Positions 1 through 10,082 of a DNA stretch of 64,000 nucleotides are shown here, piece by piece. The stretch is from Oscarella lobularis (lineage: Eukaryota > Porifera > Homoscleromorpha > Homosclerophorida > Oscarellidae): NCBI RefSeq assembly GCF_947507565.1, contig NC_089184.1, positions 682,001-746,000 on the forward strand, written 5' to 3'. The number at the start of each line of letters is the position of its first letter. Position 1 is the first letter of the stretch. Position numbers and translations under genes: made by a program. Under the pieces are notes generated by a model. That model made no database searches, had not been told where the DNA came from, and was given only the letters and a program-made list of their open reading frames with translations.

Positions 1-148
1 TTCCTCGAAAGCGAAACCAGGGATATGAGTACCCTGGCGGAACTGACCAAAAATGTCCGGGACACACGTGATGACATAACCAAAATAAAAATATTTAAAA
101 AAAGTGTTTCAAAAACATCCCACGCAAAGGTACGTACGTACGTACGTC

Positions 149-1936
149 TCAGTATTCATTCTTTGGTGGCTTTGGAAGTCCCCTCGGATCTTCTATCAAT
201 GGAGTGACGTCGCCCGTCTCGAGCATCCATTGAAGCAAATCGGCAAGCATTTCATCTCGAACAGTCGAGTATTTTTCGTCGTCAAAAACGTTATTCAATT
301 CTCTCTCGTCGCTCTTGAGATCGTAGAATTCCGATACGCCTCTAGGTCGATATACGAGCTTGTAGTTCATGTTCTTGGCCATAATGCAGCGAGGTATTCC
401 TTCGTGCATTTCTTCCTGACCTCGCGGATAGTACCTAGAGATGTACATGTTCTCAAATATCAAGAAAAGAACAAACAAACTTACAAGCCCTTGGGATTAT
501 CATATGAGCCAGACTGCTCTGGATCAAATGGTTCGATTTCTCTATGATATAAATAGCCACCTTCCGAGTAGACAGTTCTATTCGGATTTCCTGGAGCGCC
601 GTGTAGCTGTTTTAGGAAACTCTGCGCAAAGTGAACGTGCGTCACGTTGATGTTAGCCATCTCCAGTATAGTCGCCATCATGTCGAACGAATTGATTGGC
701 TCTTCCACGACGTTGCCTTTCGTTCCGCCCGGAATTCTCACTATCATAGGCACTCGCGTCAGAATGTCGTCCATTCCGCCCGGCCACTTTTCGACCAGAT
801 GAAAATCGCCGGCAAAATCTCCGTGATCGGACGACACAAACACGGCCGTGTTATTCTCCAACGGCGTCCCGTCAATCGACTTGAGCAACTGACCGAATGC
901 CCAATCGACCCAGCTGACTAATCCGAGATAAACAGCATTGATCGTCTCGAAAAACGTATCATTGAACGACGTCAGATTCCTATACTTGATAATACCCTCG
1001 TGATATTTCGGCTTGTTTTTAACGTGTGCAGGTCGAAGGGGAGCTTTCGTATGAACATCCTCAGCCGAATACCTAGAACAGAGCTAGGCCAACATATTCT
1101 AAAGTACCAGCACATTTCCTCACATGTCGTAGTATCCCTTGGGCGCTCCGTACGTTGGATGTGCTCCGAGCGTTGGAAGCCAAATAATAAATGGTTCGGG
1201 AGGATCATTAGACATGAACTTGGATGCAAGATTGATCATGTGAAGATCTCCATTGGAATCAGAATCCGGCGGAGTATCATTAGGAGTGTTAAGAAAACTG
1301 TAATAATACGTTATATTCGACGGCATTCGCCATTTTTTTTATTGTACCTGTAATATCCGGCTTCGCCGAACTCAAACATATTTTTTCCTCTCGCAGCTCC
1401 GATTCCGTCCGTCCAATTGGTCACCGAGAGATTAAACGAAGACTGCGACAGCATGTCATTTTTTCCATACCACATAACCTTCACGAAAAAAAAATGTAAA
1501 GAGCAAACGAGAAATCAATTCTACCGTGTATCCGGCGTCTTTGAGATACTTGAACATGTTTGGTTCGTAGGTTTGCACGAGATGGGTCTGCGTTCTGTGA
1601 CCGAGAACATGCATGTATCTTCCCGTCGTGATGGCGCACCGCGACGGAGCGCATTGAGTATGGAGCACGTGAGCTTGAGTAAAGAGCGTTCCCTCGGCTG
1701 CGAAGCGATCGAAGTTCGGTGTTTTGACGAAGGGATGACCGTAGCAGCCCAGACTTTCAGCTCTCGTTTCTGCACGAGTATAAGTGTGAAATTGTTTTTC
1801 AAAAATAAAGAGACTAGGTCGTATTACCATCTGGGAAATAGATCACGACGTTCGGCCTGTTGTCACCCGGTTTCCGCCAGGCAAAAGCCAAATGAAAGCT
1901 GGCTAAGCAGACGAGAGAGACTATTTTGTGTGCCAT
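149..1936 (-). CDS. Secreted/lysosomal-type sulfatase
   Basis: Sulfatases hydrolyse sulfate esters using a formylglycine made from a cysteine in the C-x-P-S-R motif. That motif is visible here as CAPSR followed by CAITTGR. The start at 1936 gives a hydrophobic signal peptide (MAHKIVSLVCLASF...AFA) and then NVVIYFPDE, the first metal-binding strand. Exon 1 is 1828-1936 and exon 2 is 1525-1769. Exon 3 opens with VMWYGKNDM near 1475, and more exons run down to 149. Downstream are SSDHGDFAGD (second metal-site aspartate and histidine) and LVEKWPGG. The C-terminal exon ends PKPPKNEY. The substrate cannot be read from the sequence. The closest resemblance I recognise is to bacterial-type arylsulfatases found in marine invertebrates. 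It is divergent from TRABD, with 61 nt between the two start codons. Confidence 0.9.
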
Positions 1937-1997
1937 CAAAGCGCGCTAATCTGCACGCCCGCGCAATACGTCACTTCCAGTTGCCGCGGATGGGCGA

Positions 1998-3504
1998 ATG
2001 GGACTTTTAGAAGAGAGTCATAACTCGCCGCCGATATTGACTTTTCCGCCTGCGCCAGCACTGATTGACAGATTCAAGTAAATACATTTACTGTACGAGA
2101 CTCTGTACGAGAGTATTTACACGGGCATTTACACGGGTCTGACGGTGCTAACGCACGCGATCATGTCAGGTCTGCTGCTTTCTCCTTGCAGAATTCTCGA
2201 CTTTTCACGTCTCGAATTTTGTTAGATCCTTTCAAGACTCCTTACATTCCTCACGTCGAACTGGAAAACCTTCCAAGCACGGTCACTCGGCTCGAAACGA
2301 ACGAAGGATCCTATGTCTACGTAGTAGGAACGGCCCATTTCAGCAAGGAAAGCTGCGAAGACGTTGCAAAGGTAATGCAATCCTCTGCCGTAGATTTTCA
2401 ATGGAAATTCCCCAATTCATTTCACTTTCTCCAAAAGACAATCAACGTCGTTCAACCCGACATCGTTCTCCTCGAGTTGTGCGCAAGTCGCAGCGGAATA
2501 CTAAAATACGACGAGGAAGAATTACTGCGAGAAGCCGACTCCGTCGATTTTGCCAAACTGCGCGCCGCAATCAGACAACACGGTGTCGTCACCGGTCTCA
2601 TGTCAACTCTTCTACTCGTCATGTCTGCTCATATAACGAAGGAGCTGGGAATGGCTCCTGGCGGCGAATTCAGGGCTGCTGTTGCTGAAGTAGGCAGTCC
2701 CTTATTTATTTTCGTCCCCATAGTAATATTGGAAAGTGTATTTGACATATGGTCTTTATAGGCTAGACACATAAGTGGATGCAAAATTCTGTATGCAGAC
2801 AGACCAATCCAGGTAGGTAGTGTCGACGGAACGGTGCACTCTAGCAGTGCTGAGATTCTCTGCCGTCAGATAACACTAAAACGAGCAATGGCCTCTCTGT
2901 CCTTGTGGCAGAAAATCAAATTGGCATGGCATCTTGTGACGTTCAACGAGCCAATAACGTGAGTGAAACGCTTGGCTGTTGGGTAGCCGCTTACACGGGG
3001 GTTTAGCAAAGAGGACGTGGAGAAATGCAAAGACAAGGATTTGCTTGCTCAAATGATGGAGCAGATGACGGGAGAATTCCCAGACTTGACGAAGGTTTTT
3101 GTCAATGAGCGAGACGCCTATTTGGCGCACACCTTTCAGAAAGCAGCCCAGCCAGTACATTCACGTCTAACAGGAGGTATAGTAGGAGACTACTACTACA
3201 ACTATAGTACCTTTTTTTATGTGATTTTATTATAAGGAAAAGAACCGGTCATTGCTGTTGGTGTGGTGGGAATTGGGCACGTTCAAGGCATTAAGAAGAA
3301 CTGGAACAAAGAAATTGATGTTCGCCCCTTGTGCAGGCAAGACTACACTGGCAGTAGGCACCAACACTATTCTTGTGTATTACGTATAGTATTCCACCTC
3401 CGTCCGTGGGAAGTCGTCTGGCTGGCTTGGGAATGAAGTTTGGATTTTATGGAATCTGCCTGTACGGATTATACAAAGTCGGGAAAAGTTTCAAAATGTT
3501 TTAG
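1998..3504 (+). CDS. TRABD: TraB domain-containing protein (TRABD-like)
   Basis: This is a TraB/PrgY family membrane-associated protein. Animal members are linked to mitochondria or Wnt-processing metalloprotease relatives, but the exact role of TRABD is unsettled. Visible motifs are VVGTAHFSKES near the N-terminus, VQPDIVLLELCASR, the GxxxG-like helix MAPGGEFRAA, and VIAVGVVGIGHVQGIKKNW, followed by IPPPSVGSR and a C-terminal hydrophobic segment (GFYGICLYGLY). Exons: 1998-2077, 2170-2371, 2438-2689, 2762-2812, 2870-2958, 3007-3176, 3237-3330 (or 3336) and 3390-3504, about 350 aa. The start at 1998 was chosen because it is the only upstream ATG that splices in frame (AA/GTAAAT to TCAG/G). The seventh intron can be read as GT-AG (TT/GTGCAG) or GC-AG (CAG/GCAAGA). 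Confidence 0.9.
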
Positions 3505-3527
3505 TGGTACAAATAGACTACCTTGAT

Positions 3528-5056
3528 CTAACCGGTCTCGTCGTCATCGTCGCCTTGTCCCCAGCGCTTTTCCGCCGACTGAATGTCTTCCAAATACAAT
3601 TGGGTCTTCCGGCTCAGCACTTGAGGTAGTTGATTTGCGCAGCCCTTGTCTTCCACCTCGTGACAATAATCGATCATGTAACGCACGCAAATTGGATCCG
3701 TTTCGTCCTCTTCGCATTCTCGCAGAAGACACGGATTTCGAATGTCGTTCATGTTAAACATGCAGTCCCTCAGAAACTAAGAGAAAAGTGAATGAAATCA
3801 TTTACCACGTCTGAAACACTTCCCTTCGTTGTCTGTCTGGGCCCCATGTGAAAATCACGTACACTAGTTTCTTTTCTCTACCTCTTCCGGGGAGATTATA
3901 TTGTGCTTACCTCATTGCTTTCCTCTTCCTTTTCCTCATCTTCGTCGTATCCGTATTCTTTGGTGAATTTAGCTGAGCTACCGTCTGAATAATCCGATTC
4001 CCACTTATAATCGCTCATCAGTTTCATTTGCGTCTGGCATTTTAGTCTCGGCGTCGTCTCGCTCGTATTCAACACCCAACGTTCATAATGCACCAAAGCA
4101 TCGACATAGGAAAACAATCCGTTCTCCGTCCCCAAAACGAGAGGAGACAGAGAATCGGGCTGTCTTCCAAGAGGATACGATTTCCACCAAAGAGCGACAG
4201 CCTGCTGTCGACCCGAATGCGAAATAACGTGATGCCACCAAAATTGAGGAATATATACCAAATCTCCGGCGTCGACGAACGCCAACTCGTACCGAACGTC
4301 GATAGCGCGCGGAAACGCGTCGAAATCGACGCGACGCGGATCGATGGGCGAAACGCCGAACAAAGGCGAATCGTCGGCGTAGAGCGACGCCGACTGAAGC
4401 GGCGAGACGAGCAGAAGCGTTTTCGAGCCGTGCACGACGCAGAGAACGTTTTCGTCCGTGTCGACGTGCAATTTCGACGACGTGCCGCCGTTGCTCATCC
4501 AGAAATAGGAGACGAAGAATCGATCGGTCATCTCCTCGCATCGGAGGCACGTCGGCAGGTCGACGTGCGCGCGCATCGCCGGTAGAACTTCGTCGACCAT
4601 GTAGAGATTCGAGTCGTTGTAGGCGGCGAGGAAATCGCGAATTGGACGCGCCGACGGGGGATTTTCCTTATCGTCGTCTTTCGTTTCCATCATCATTTTC
4701 TCGTCGCCGAAATTGTTTCGCAGATAGGCGTCCGTCCACAGATCGGTCGCTTTCCAGCGTTTCGCGTAGCCTTTGAAGACGACGGGCCGATGCTTTGCGA
4801 CGTAGTGGGCGTGGAAGTCTTCCGGAGCGATCATGTAGGGAAGCGCGTCGACTATGCGATCGGGGGGACGGTGATAGCCGAATGGCTTGAGATGACCGCG
4901 TTTGTGGAGGATCGTCGAGTCGGCGGTGTCTTGCATTGATAGATAGGGGGCGAAAGAGGGCGGATGCCGACTCGTGCTGCCGCACGACCCCAAAGAGGCC
5001 TCGCAATCTTCGGAAACCGTAAAGAAAAAGAAAAGCAAGACGGACGTGACCATCAT
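3528..5056 (-). CDS. Secreted JmjC/cupin-8 domain protein, paralog A
   Basis: This is a predicted Fe(II)/2-oxoglutarate oxygenase of the cupin-8/JmjC class. Exon 1 is 3911-5056 and exon 2 is 3528-3776, 464 aa in total. From the second ATG (5056) the protein opens with a hydrophobic signal (MMVTSVLLFFFFTVS), so it probably enters the ER. An ATG 30 nt upstream would bury that signal. The iron triad is present: H197-x-D199 (KLHVDTDENVL) and a distal histidine in FWWHHVISH near residue 275. GSKTLLLVSP and the VALWWKSYP strand complete the fold. Exon 2 adds a C-terminal cysteine-rich tail (NPCLLRECEED, CVRYMIDYCHEVEDKGC, then KRWGQ). Paralog B (6117-7601) has the same intron position and tail, so the pair is a tandem duplication. 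The substrate is unknown. Cytosolic relatives hydroxylate protein residues. Confidence 0.88.
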
Positions 5057-5107
5057 AGCTTCGGTTGTCCGGGAAACAAACACCACGTGAAAGAGCCCAG
5101 CCAGTCC

Positions 5108-5133
5108 AGCCTTTCGCCACGTGGCGAAAGGCT
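5108..5133. promoter_or_regulatory. Perfect 26-bp palindrome centred on an E-box
   Basis: AGCCTTTCGCCAC is followed immediately by its exact reverse complement. The central six bases are CACGTG (5118-5123), a bHLH/USF/TFE-type E-box. A second CACGTG lies at 5084-5089. Both are just upstream of the JmjC paralog A start, so this is probably its promoter. Confidence 0.6.
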
Positions 5134-5344
5134 AGGCAGAGCCATATACGAACCTTCGCACACCGTACAGAATTCTGGTTTCGACTCAAACACTCTTGTC
5201 TTTCGGAGAACTAACACAGAACTAATAAGTATAAGTAAACAATTAATTAACAAATAGAACAAATAAATAAATAGTCAGTCATTCTACAATATTGTGCATC
5301 GCCGTGACAGCAATTTTTCCAACACTAAGAGAAGCAGATAAGAA

Positions 5345-5887
5345 CTACGCATAGATGGTATACTGTAAATTCCTACTTTGAGTATGTTTACTCTGTACTT
5401 TTGCTAGCTCGTGTGCCGTCTTTACTAGTTCACGCATATCTAAGACGCAAAAACAGTGCATTCGTAATCATATTCATGGTCAACGTTACGTGATCTTACC
5501 TTCTTCTAATCTTCTGAGTGATCGATAAACAGTCACGAAGGGCACATAGCAGACTACCAGTCGCTCCTTCTTCCACAAATCCGCCACGAAGTACTCCTCT
5601 TCGGAAAGATTCTTCATTACCTCGGCAAACGCCTTGCATTCTTTTTCAAAGGCATCTTCTGTGCCATTAACGATCATTGCGGCAAAAGCGGCTTCCACAC
5701 CAGCCGAAAATAAATTGTCTTTCTCTGTATATCCTCTGTCAACAGCCGTCAAATCTTTTTCTATTCGAAATAGCACATCGGGTAACTTTTCCGAATGGCT
5801 GCAAAATTCCGCAATGAAATAGCGATGATGTGGAATACAGATATTTTCAACATTTCTAGAACTTTCGCTTCGATACGACCAATACAT
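5345..5887 (-). CDS. Small two-exon protein of unknown function
   Basis: I do not recognise this protein. Exon 1 (5500-5887) encodes MYWSYRSESSRNVENICIP... and is rich in E/K/A helices, for example FEKECKAFAEVMKNLSEEE and LWKKERLVVCYVPFVTVYRS. A 60-nt intron (GTAAGATC to CGTCTTAG) joins it in frame to exon 2 (5345-5439), DMRELVKTAHELAKVQSKH..., ending YTIYA. This gives about 160 aa, mostly helical, with no signal peptide or transmembrane segment. A long pyrimidine tract lies directly upstream of the first ATG and could instead be the 3' end of another intron, so the true start may lie further up. The gene sits between the two tandem JmjC paralogs on the same strand. Confidence 0.5.
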
Positions 5888-6116
5888 CGTAAAAAAAGAA
5901 AAGAAAAAGAAAAAGAAAAAAGACGCAAGGCGGACGCGGCGCGCGGCGACGGAAGTTATGGCTTGGCTACATTGAAAGTAGAGCCATAAATGCTTACCAG
6001 CATTTCAGATCTTCGACAGGAACAGACGGAAGCCGCCACGCGATTAATTAAAGGGGTAACACACGCGCATGCGCAAAAAGCCGTTTTCGAACATTTATTG
6101 GCTAAAAAATTCAAAC

Positions 6117-7601
6117 TTACTGTTTGCCTTTGATTGAAATATCGTCTTGACCCCATCGTTTCTCTGCTTCACGCACCGCTTGCATTTCATGTGGTCTCTT
6201 TTTTGTCATTAGTTGTGGTAGTTCGGAAGCGCAACCTTTATCTTCGACTTCATAGCAATAGTCCAAAATGTAGCGAAGGCACACTGAACTCTCGTCTTCA
6301 TGACTGCACTCCCATAAATGACAAGGACTTCGACTATTGCTCACATTGAACGAACAAGCATTTAGGTATTCCTAAATAGAAAGTGAGGCTCGAATTCTCT
6401 TATAATCCTATCTTAACCTAACCTCAACGTTTTCTGATTCATCCCCTCCTTCTTGCAGCCACTGCTCCCAAGTTTCCCCTTTTGCCTCCTCATCATCATA
6501 TCCATACGATTTTGTCCGCTCTGACTCCGCATCTCTATCCGTTTCCCACCGAAAACTACTCATTGGAACAGACTGCGACTGACACTTCAACGGTGGCGCA
6601 GCATCACTCATATTCAAAACCCACTGCTCATAATATACCAACGTATCAACGTAAGAGTATGAGCCGTGTTCTCTACCCAAAGGAAGAAAAGCTCCTGCAC
6701 CAAGTGGTCTCTTAGGAGGATGCGATTTCCACCAGAGAGAAACAGCCTGCTGTCGACCAGAATGCGAAATCACGTGGTGCCACCAGAACTGCGGAATATA
6801 GATCAAATCCCCGGCATCAACAAAAGCCAGTTCATATCGAAGGTCCATAGCACGAGGATACGCGTCAAAATCAACGCGAGTTGGATCAACCGGCGAAACG
6901 CCAAGAATAATCGAATCGTCAGCATAGAGTGAGTGCGACTCGAAGGGAGAAAACAGGAGAAGGGTTTTCGAGCCATGTATGACGCAGAGAAGATTCTCGT
7001 TCGTGTCGATGTGAGTCTTCGACGACGTGCCCCCGTTGCTCATCCAAAACGAAGAGAGAAAAAGCCTATCCGTCATCTCTTCGCATCGTAGGCACGTGGG
7101 AAGCGTGATATCGCGTCGCATCTCGGGCAGCGTCTCGTCGACGAGATACAAATTCGACGTCTTGTAATTGGCCAAAAACTTGTCCAATGGACGCGCGGGA
7201 AGTGGGTGGTACTTGTCGTCGTCTTTCGTCTCCAACATCATCTTCACGTGACCGTAACGAGCGGAGAGATGCTCATCCGTCCATAGAGTCGTCGCGCGCC
7301 AATGTTTCACGTAGTCTTTTATGACGACCGGCTTGTGTTTCAATACGTAGTGAGAGTGAAAGTCTTCGGGATCGATCATGTAGGGAAGCGTCTCGACGAC
7401 GCGATCGGGAGGACGATGGTAGCCGAGCGGCTTTAGATGACCTCGTTCGTAGAGAACTTTGGCGTCGGTCGTGTCCTGCATTGATAGATACGGTGCAAAC
7501 GATGGCGGCTGGTTCTCGAGAGGGATTCTGTTTCGAGAGCAAGTTCTCTCGTCTGCAGTTGCGTCGAATGCAAGCAGAATCAAAGCGAGGAGGAGGGCCA
7601 T
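6117..7601 (-). CDS. Secreted JmjC/cupin-8 domain protein, paralog B
   Basis: Tandem copy of the 3528-5056 gene. Exon 1 is 6423-7601 and exon 2 is 6117-6371, 477 aa. The start at 7601 begins a signal peptide (MALLLALILLAFDATADE). An upstream in-frame ATG at 7625 would add eight residues. It keeps PPSFAPYLSMQD, the HxD pair (KTHIDTNENLLCV), GSKTLLLFSP, and the distal histidine in FWWHHVISH followed by QQAVSLWWKSHPP. All residues expected for iron binding are present, so both copies look catalytically competent. The cysteine-rich tail (SPCHLWECSHEDE, CLRYILDYCYEVEDKGC, KRWGQDD) follows an intron placed exactly as in paralog A. It is divergent from the MsrA gene (474 nt between starts). Confidence 0.88.
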
Positions 7602-8048
7602 GGTTTCGAGCTGCGCAATGTGCACTAGAGTCTACGCAAATAATCTACGCAAATTCTACGCAGATTCTAAAATTAATGCGATAGGTATTTTCTTCCTTTA
7701 CGACGTCTTCGAGCAAGAATTCTTCGGCCTGCAGCTGTCTTTAGACGAGCCAAAAAGCCGTGCCTTCGCTTCCTTTTTAGGTTGCTCGGCTGATATTCCC
7801 TTCCAAACGTGACACTGCGAGCTAGAACTAATACGTTAGAAAGTGGCTGTCGAAAGACGGACGCCGCTTTCGTAAAGACCGATAGTTGATTTTTCTGCGA
7901 GAAAAACGGTGAAGCAAGCCTGTAGGGTGCATTGATATGAGTATAAATAAAACAAAAAAGGCCGCGACCTTCTGAATGTGCTAGACAAGCCCCAAAACGA
8001 CATTCGTTCCCGATCGTCGTGCGTGACGTAGGCGCAGGGATGAGGCTT

Positions 8049-8056
8049 TGACGTCA
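8049..8056. promoter_or_regulatory. Consensus CRE (TGACGTCA)
   Basis: A perfect CREB/ATF palindrome sits 20 nt upstream of the MsrA start, with a further TGACG at 8060. The 474-nt stretch between JmjC B and MsrA (7602-8075) holds no gene I can support and is taken as a shared promoter region. Confidence 0.45.
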
Positions 8057-8075
8057 GCATGACGTTATCATCGTC

Positions 8076-8886
8076 ATGGCATTCTGCGCCCGCGTGACGT
8101 TATTGTTCATGGGATCTCAACTCGCTCGAGTCTCGTCGCAGCAAGTATCGCATCGTGCCCGAATTATGCCTGTCGAAAAGCTGTGTGACAAGCCGCAGCT
8201 CGCTACGTTCGCAATGAGCTGATTTTGGTTTCCCGAAGCGCAGTTCGGCTGCGTGGAGGGAGTTCTTCACACTAAAGTCGGCTACACGGGCGGAAAAAAA
8301 CTCAATCCGACCTACACGAGCCTGTAAGACGCGAAAACGAATCGAATTTCGACCGTAAACGACTCTTTTCTTAGGGGAGATCACACCGAATCGGTGCAAA
8401 TCGAGTTCGATTCGTCACGTACGACGTACAGCTCGCTCTTGGACGTCTTCTGGGCGAATCACGACAGCACGGCGTGCACGTCGCGTCAGTACATGTCGGC
8501 GATTTTCTATCACGACGACGAGCAGCGCGATCTCGCTCTCGCATCGAAAGAGACGCACCAGAAGAAAGTGAATCGAAAAATCACGACGCGAATTGTCGAA
8601 GCCGAGACGTTCTACGACGCTGAAGAGTAGGGCAGTTCGATCGACTTTTTTTGTTGATTCAGAATAGCTGTTCTTTAGTTATCATCAGAAGTATCTGTTG
8701 CGACGTGCAGGCGACGTTCTAAAGGAATTGAAACTGACCGATTCGGAGTTGATTTCATCTCACGTTGCCGCCAGACTGAATGGCTACATCGGTGGGTACG
8801 GAACGAAGGAGAATTTGGCGAAAGAGATCGATGATTTTGGATTGAGCGAGAGCGGGAGGAAGAAAGTCTTTTCCAAGGCTACGTAA
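8076..8886 (+). CDS. MSRA: Peptide methionine-S-sulfoxide reductase A, in-frame UGA at the catalytic position (selenoprotein candidate)
   Basis: MsrA reduces methionine-S-sulfoxide in proteins. Exons 8076-8323, 8375-8626 and 8679-8886 join in phase (CT/GTAAGA...TTAG/G; GA/GTAGGG...TTAG/T) to give 235 residues if the TGA at 8220-8222 is read through. The codons around it give LATFAMS-(UGA)-FWFPEAQFGCVEG, so the stop falls exactly on the catalytic Cys of the family G-C-F-W motif. Downstream the family sequence continues without damage: VGYTGG, LGDHTESVQIEFD, FWANHDS, TSRQYMSAIFYHDDEQ, EDYHQKYLLRR. No cysteine follows in the C-terminal region, so the usual C-terminal resolving cysteines are absent. 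Intact exons on both sides argue against a pseudogene. Sec at this position is known in some MsrA proteins, such as that of Chlamydomonas. An N-terminal stretch rich in R and A could target mitochondria. Confidence 0.85.
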
Positions 8887-8922
8887 GTGAAAGGAAGTGA
8901 ACGTGTTTGTGTTCTGTCTTTT

Positions 8923-8999
8923 GCAAACAAGGTGCATTGTTTATGACGTCACTAGGTACACTCCCCTTTGCTCGGGGAAGCTTGGTGATTGATGTTTGC
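8923..8999 (+). promoter_or_regulatory. Candidate SECIS element in the MsrA 3' UTR
   Basis: 37 nt after the MsrA stop there is a hairpin with SECIS geometry. Helix I is GCAAAC pairing with GTTTGC. The 5' AUGAC (8943-8947) faces UGAU (8990-8993), which forms the tandem G.A pairs of the SECIS quartet. About ten pairs follow (8948-8957 with 8980-8989, several G.U). An internal loop beginning ACA stands where the conserved AA is expected, and a CCCC/GGGG apical stem follows, as in form 2 elements. Weak points are the non-canonical ACA and a long 5' internal loop. The core also contains a TGACGTCA palindrome (8944-8951), which could be a transcription-factor site instead. Confidence 0.5.
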
Positions 9000-9349
9000 T
9001 AATCGTGCCCCTTGTATGTGAAAGATATAGAATTATGGCGTTGACTAAAGCGATTTGATACATTAGGGAAAGAATGCAAAGGATGGCCCCATGTGGAGCC
9101 ATTGGTATCCTCTTATATCCTCTCATATCCTTCCTTATTGACTCTATATGTCTCCTCATCCATGACCCTTATAGAGGTGGAAGGGAACGTTACATTCTTA
9201 GGTACAGCTGGGCTGAATAACCTTTGACATAGTGTCCACTTTGACGGGATGCGTTGCCTTGGGCGCCGTTCCGGCTCCTCTTATAAGGCCGCGTCATGCA
9301 TTGAACGTGAGTCATTCAGTACTCGACATCGACATCGACATCGACCCCT

Positions 9350-9982
9350 ATGGAGAGAAGACGACTTGGAGAAATAAACCGGCAAGCAACGACAATCGTC
9401 GCATACCAGATAGCCATACTCGGCGACAAGGCGACTGGAAAAACGGCGCTTCTGAACCGCTGGTCAACCGGTCGATTTTCATCGGATTACGAAGCAACTG
9501 TAGCTGACATTCACAGACTTTCGTTCAAATGCGCCATCAGCGGCTTGTCCTATCCCGTTCTCATTTTTGACGTTGGAGGTGATCGGCAGTTTCCTGCCAT
9601 GTATCAGCTACGCATTCAACAGGCTCAGGCGTTCTTCCTCGTATTCTCCGTGCGCAGTAGGCGTTCGTTCAACGAGGTGAAGATACTAAGAAAACAGATC
9701 TACGAGACAAAGGGCGATAAGAATCCCGTGCCAATCATTCTTGTTGGAAATCAAATAGATGAAGATGACGTGGCCTGCACTCGGGAAGTGAGCGAGAAGG
9801 AAGCGAGAAATCTAAGTATTCAGTGGAGCTGTCCCTACCTCGAAACGTCAGCAAGACTCGGGGAGAACGTTAGTCAAATGTATGACACCATGCTGGGGAC
9901 ATGTCGAGAAATCCTCGGTTGTCCTTACGCGAAGAGAAGCAAAACGAAACGGAAGAAAATACCAAGATGTGCGGTCCAGTAG
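9350..9982 (+). CDS. Ras-like small GTPase with a CaaX terminus
   Basis: Single-exon 210-aa GTPase. The P-loop is GDKATGKTALL, the switch II DxxG motif is DVGGDRQF, the G4 motif is GNQIDEDD (Q replaces the usual K of NKxD) and the G5 is ETSA. Glycine follows DVG where oncogenic-type Q61 chemistry would need AGQE, so hydrolysis may be atypical. The C-terminus is basic (KRSKTKRKKIPR) and ends CAVQ, a prenylation box, so it should be membrane-anchored. The overall pattern resembles the RERG/RASD/Di-Ras side of the Ras family, but I cannot assign a subfamily. An AATAAA polyadenylation signal lies at 10038-10043. The GACATC hexamer repeat just before the start (about 9328-9346) is part of the 5' UTR. 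Confidence 0.9.
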   Translation: MERRRLGEINRQATTIVAYQIAILGDKATGKTALLNRWSTGRFSSDYEATVADIHRLSFKCAISGLSYPVLIFDVGGDRQFPAMYQLRIQQAQAFFLVFSVRSRRSFNEVKILRKQIYETKGDKNPVPIILVGNQIDEDDVACTREVSEKEARNLSIQWSCPYLETSARLGENVSQMYDTMLGTCREILGCPYAKRSKTKRKKIPRCAVQ

Positions 9983-10082
9983 CAAACCGCTTTTTTGCAT
10001 ATACAGTATGTACATACAGTATTATTTTTATTGAAAGAATAAACAAGCCTCTTCGGAGCTAATCACGTGCCTTTGGAATTAC

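Noticed and set aside
4083-4585. Arg-rich open frames on both strands inside JmjC A
   Set aside because: Shadows of the JmjC coding exon produced by GC-rich codon use. No family features.
8220-8222. TGA in MsrA as a sign of a pseudogene
   Set aside because: All other codons and both splice junctions are intact, and the stop falls exactly on the catalytic residue.
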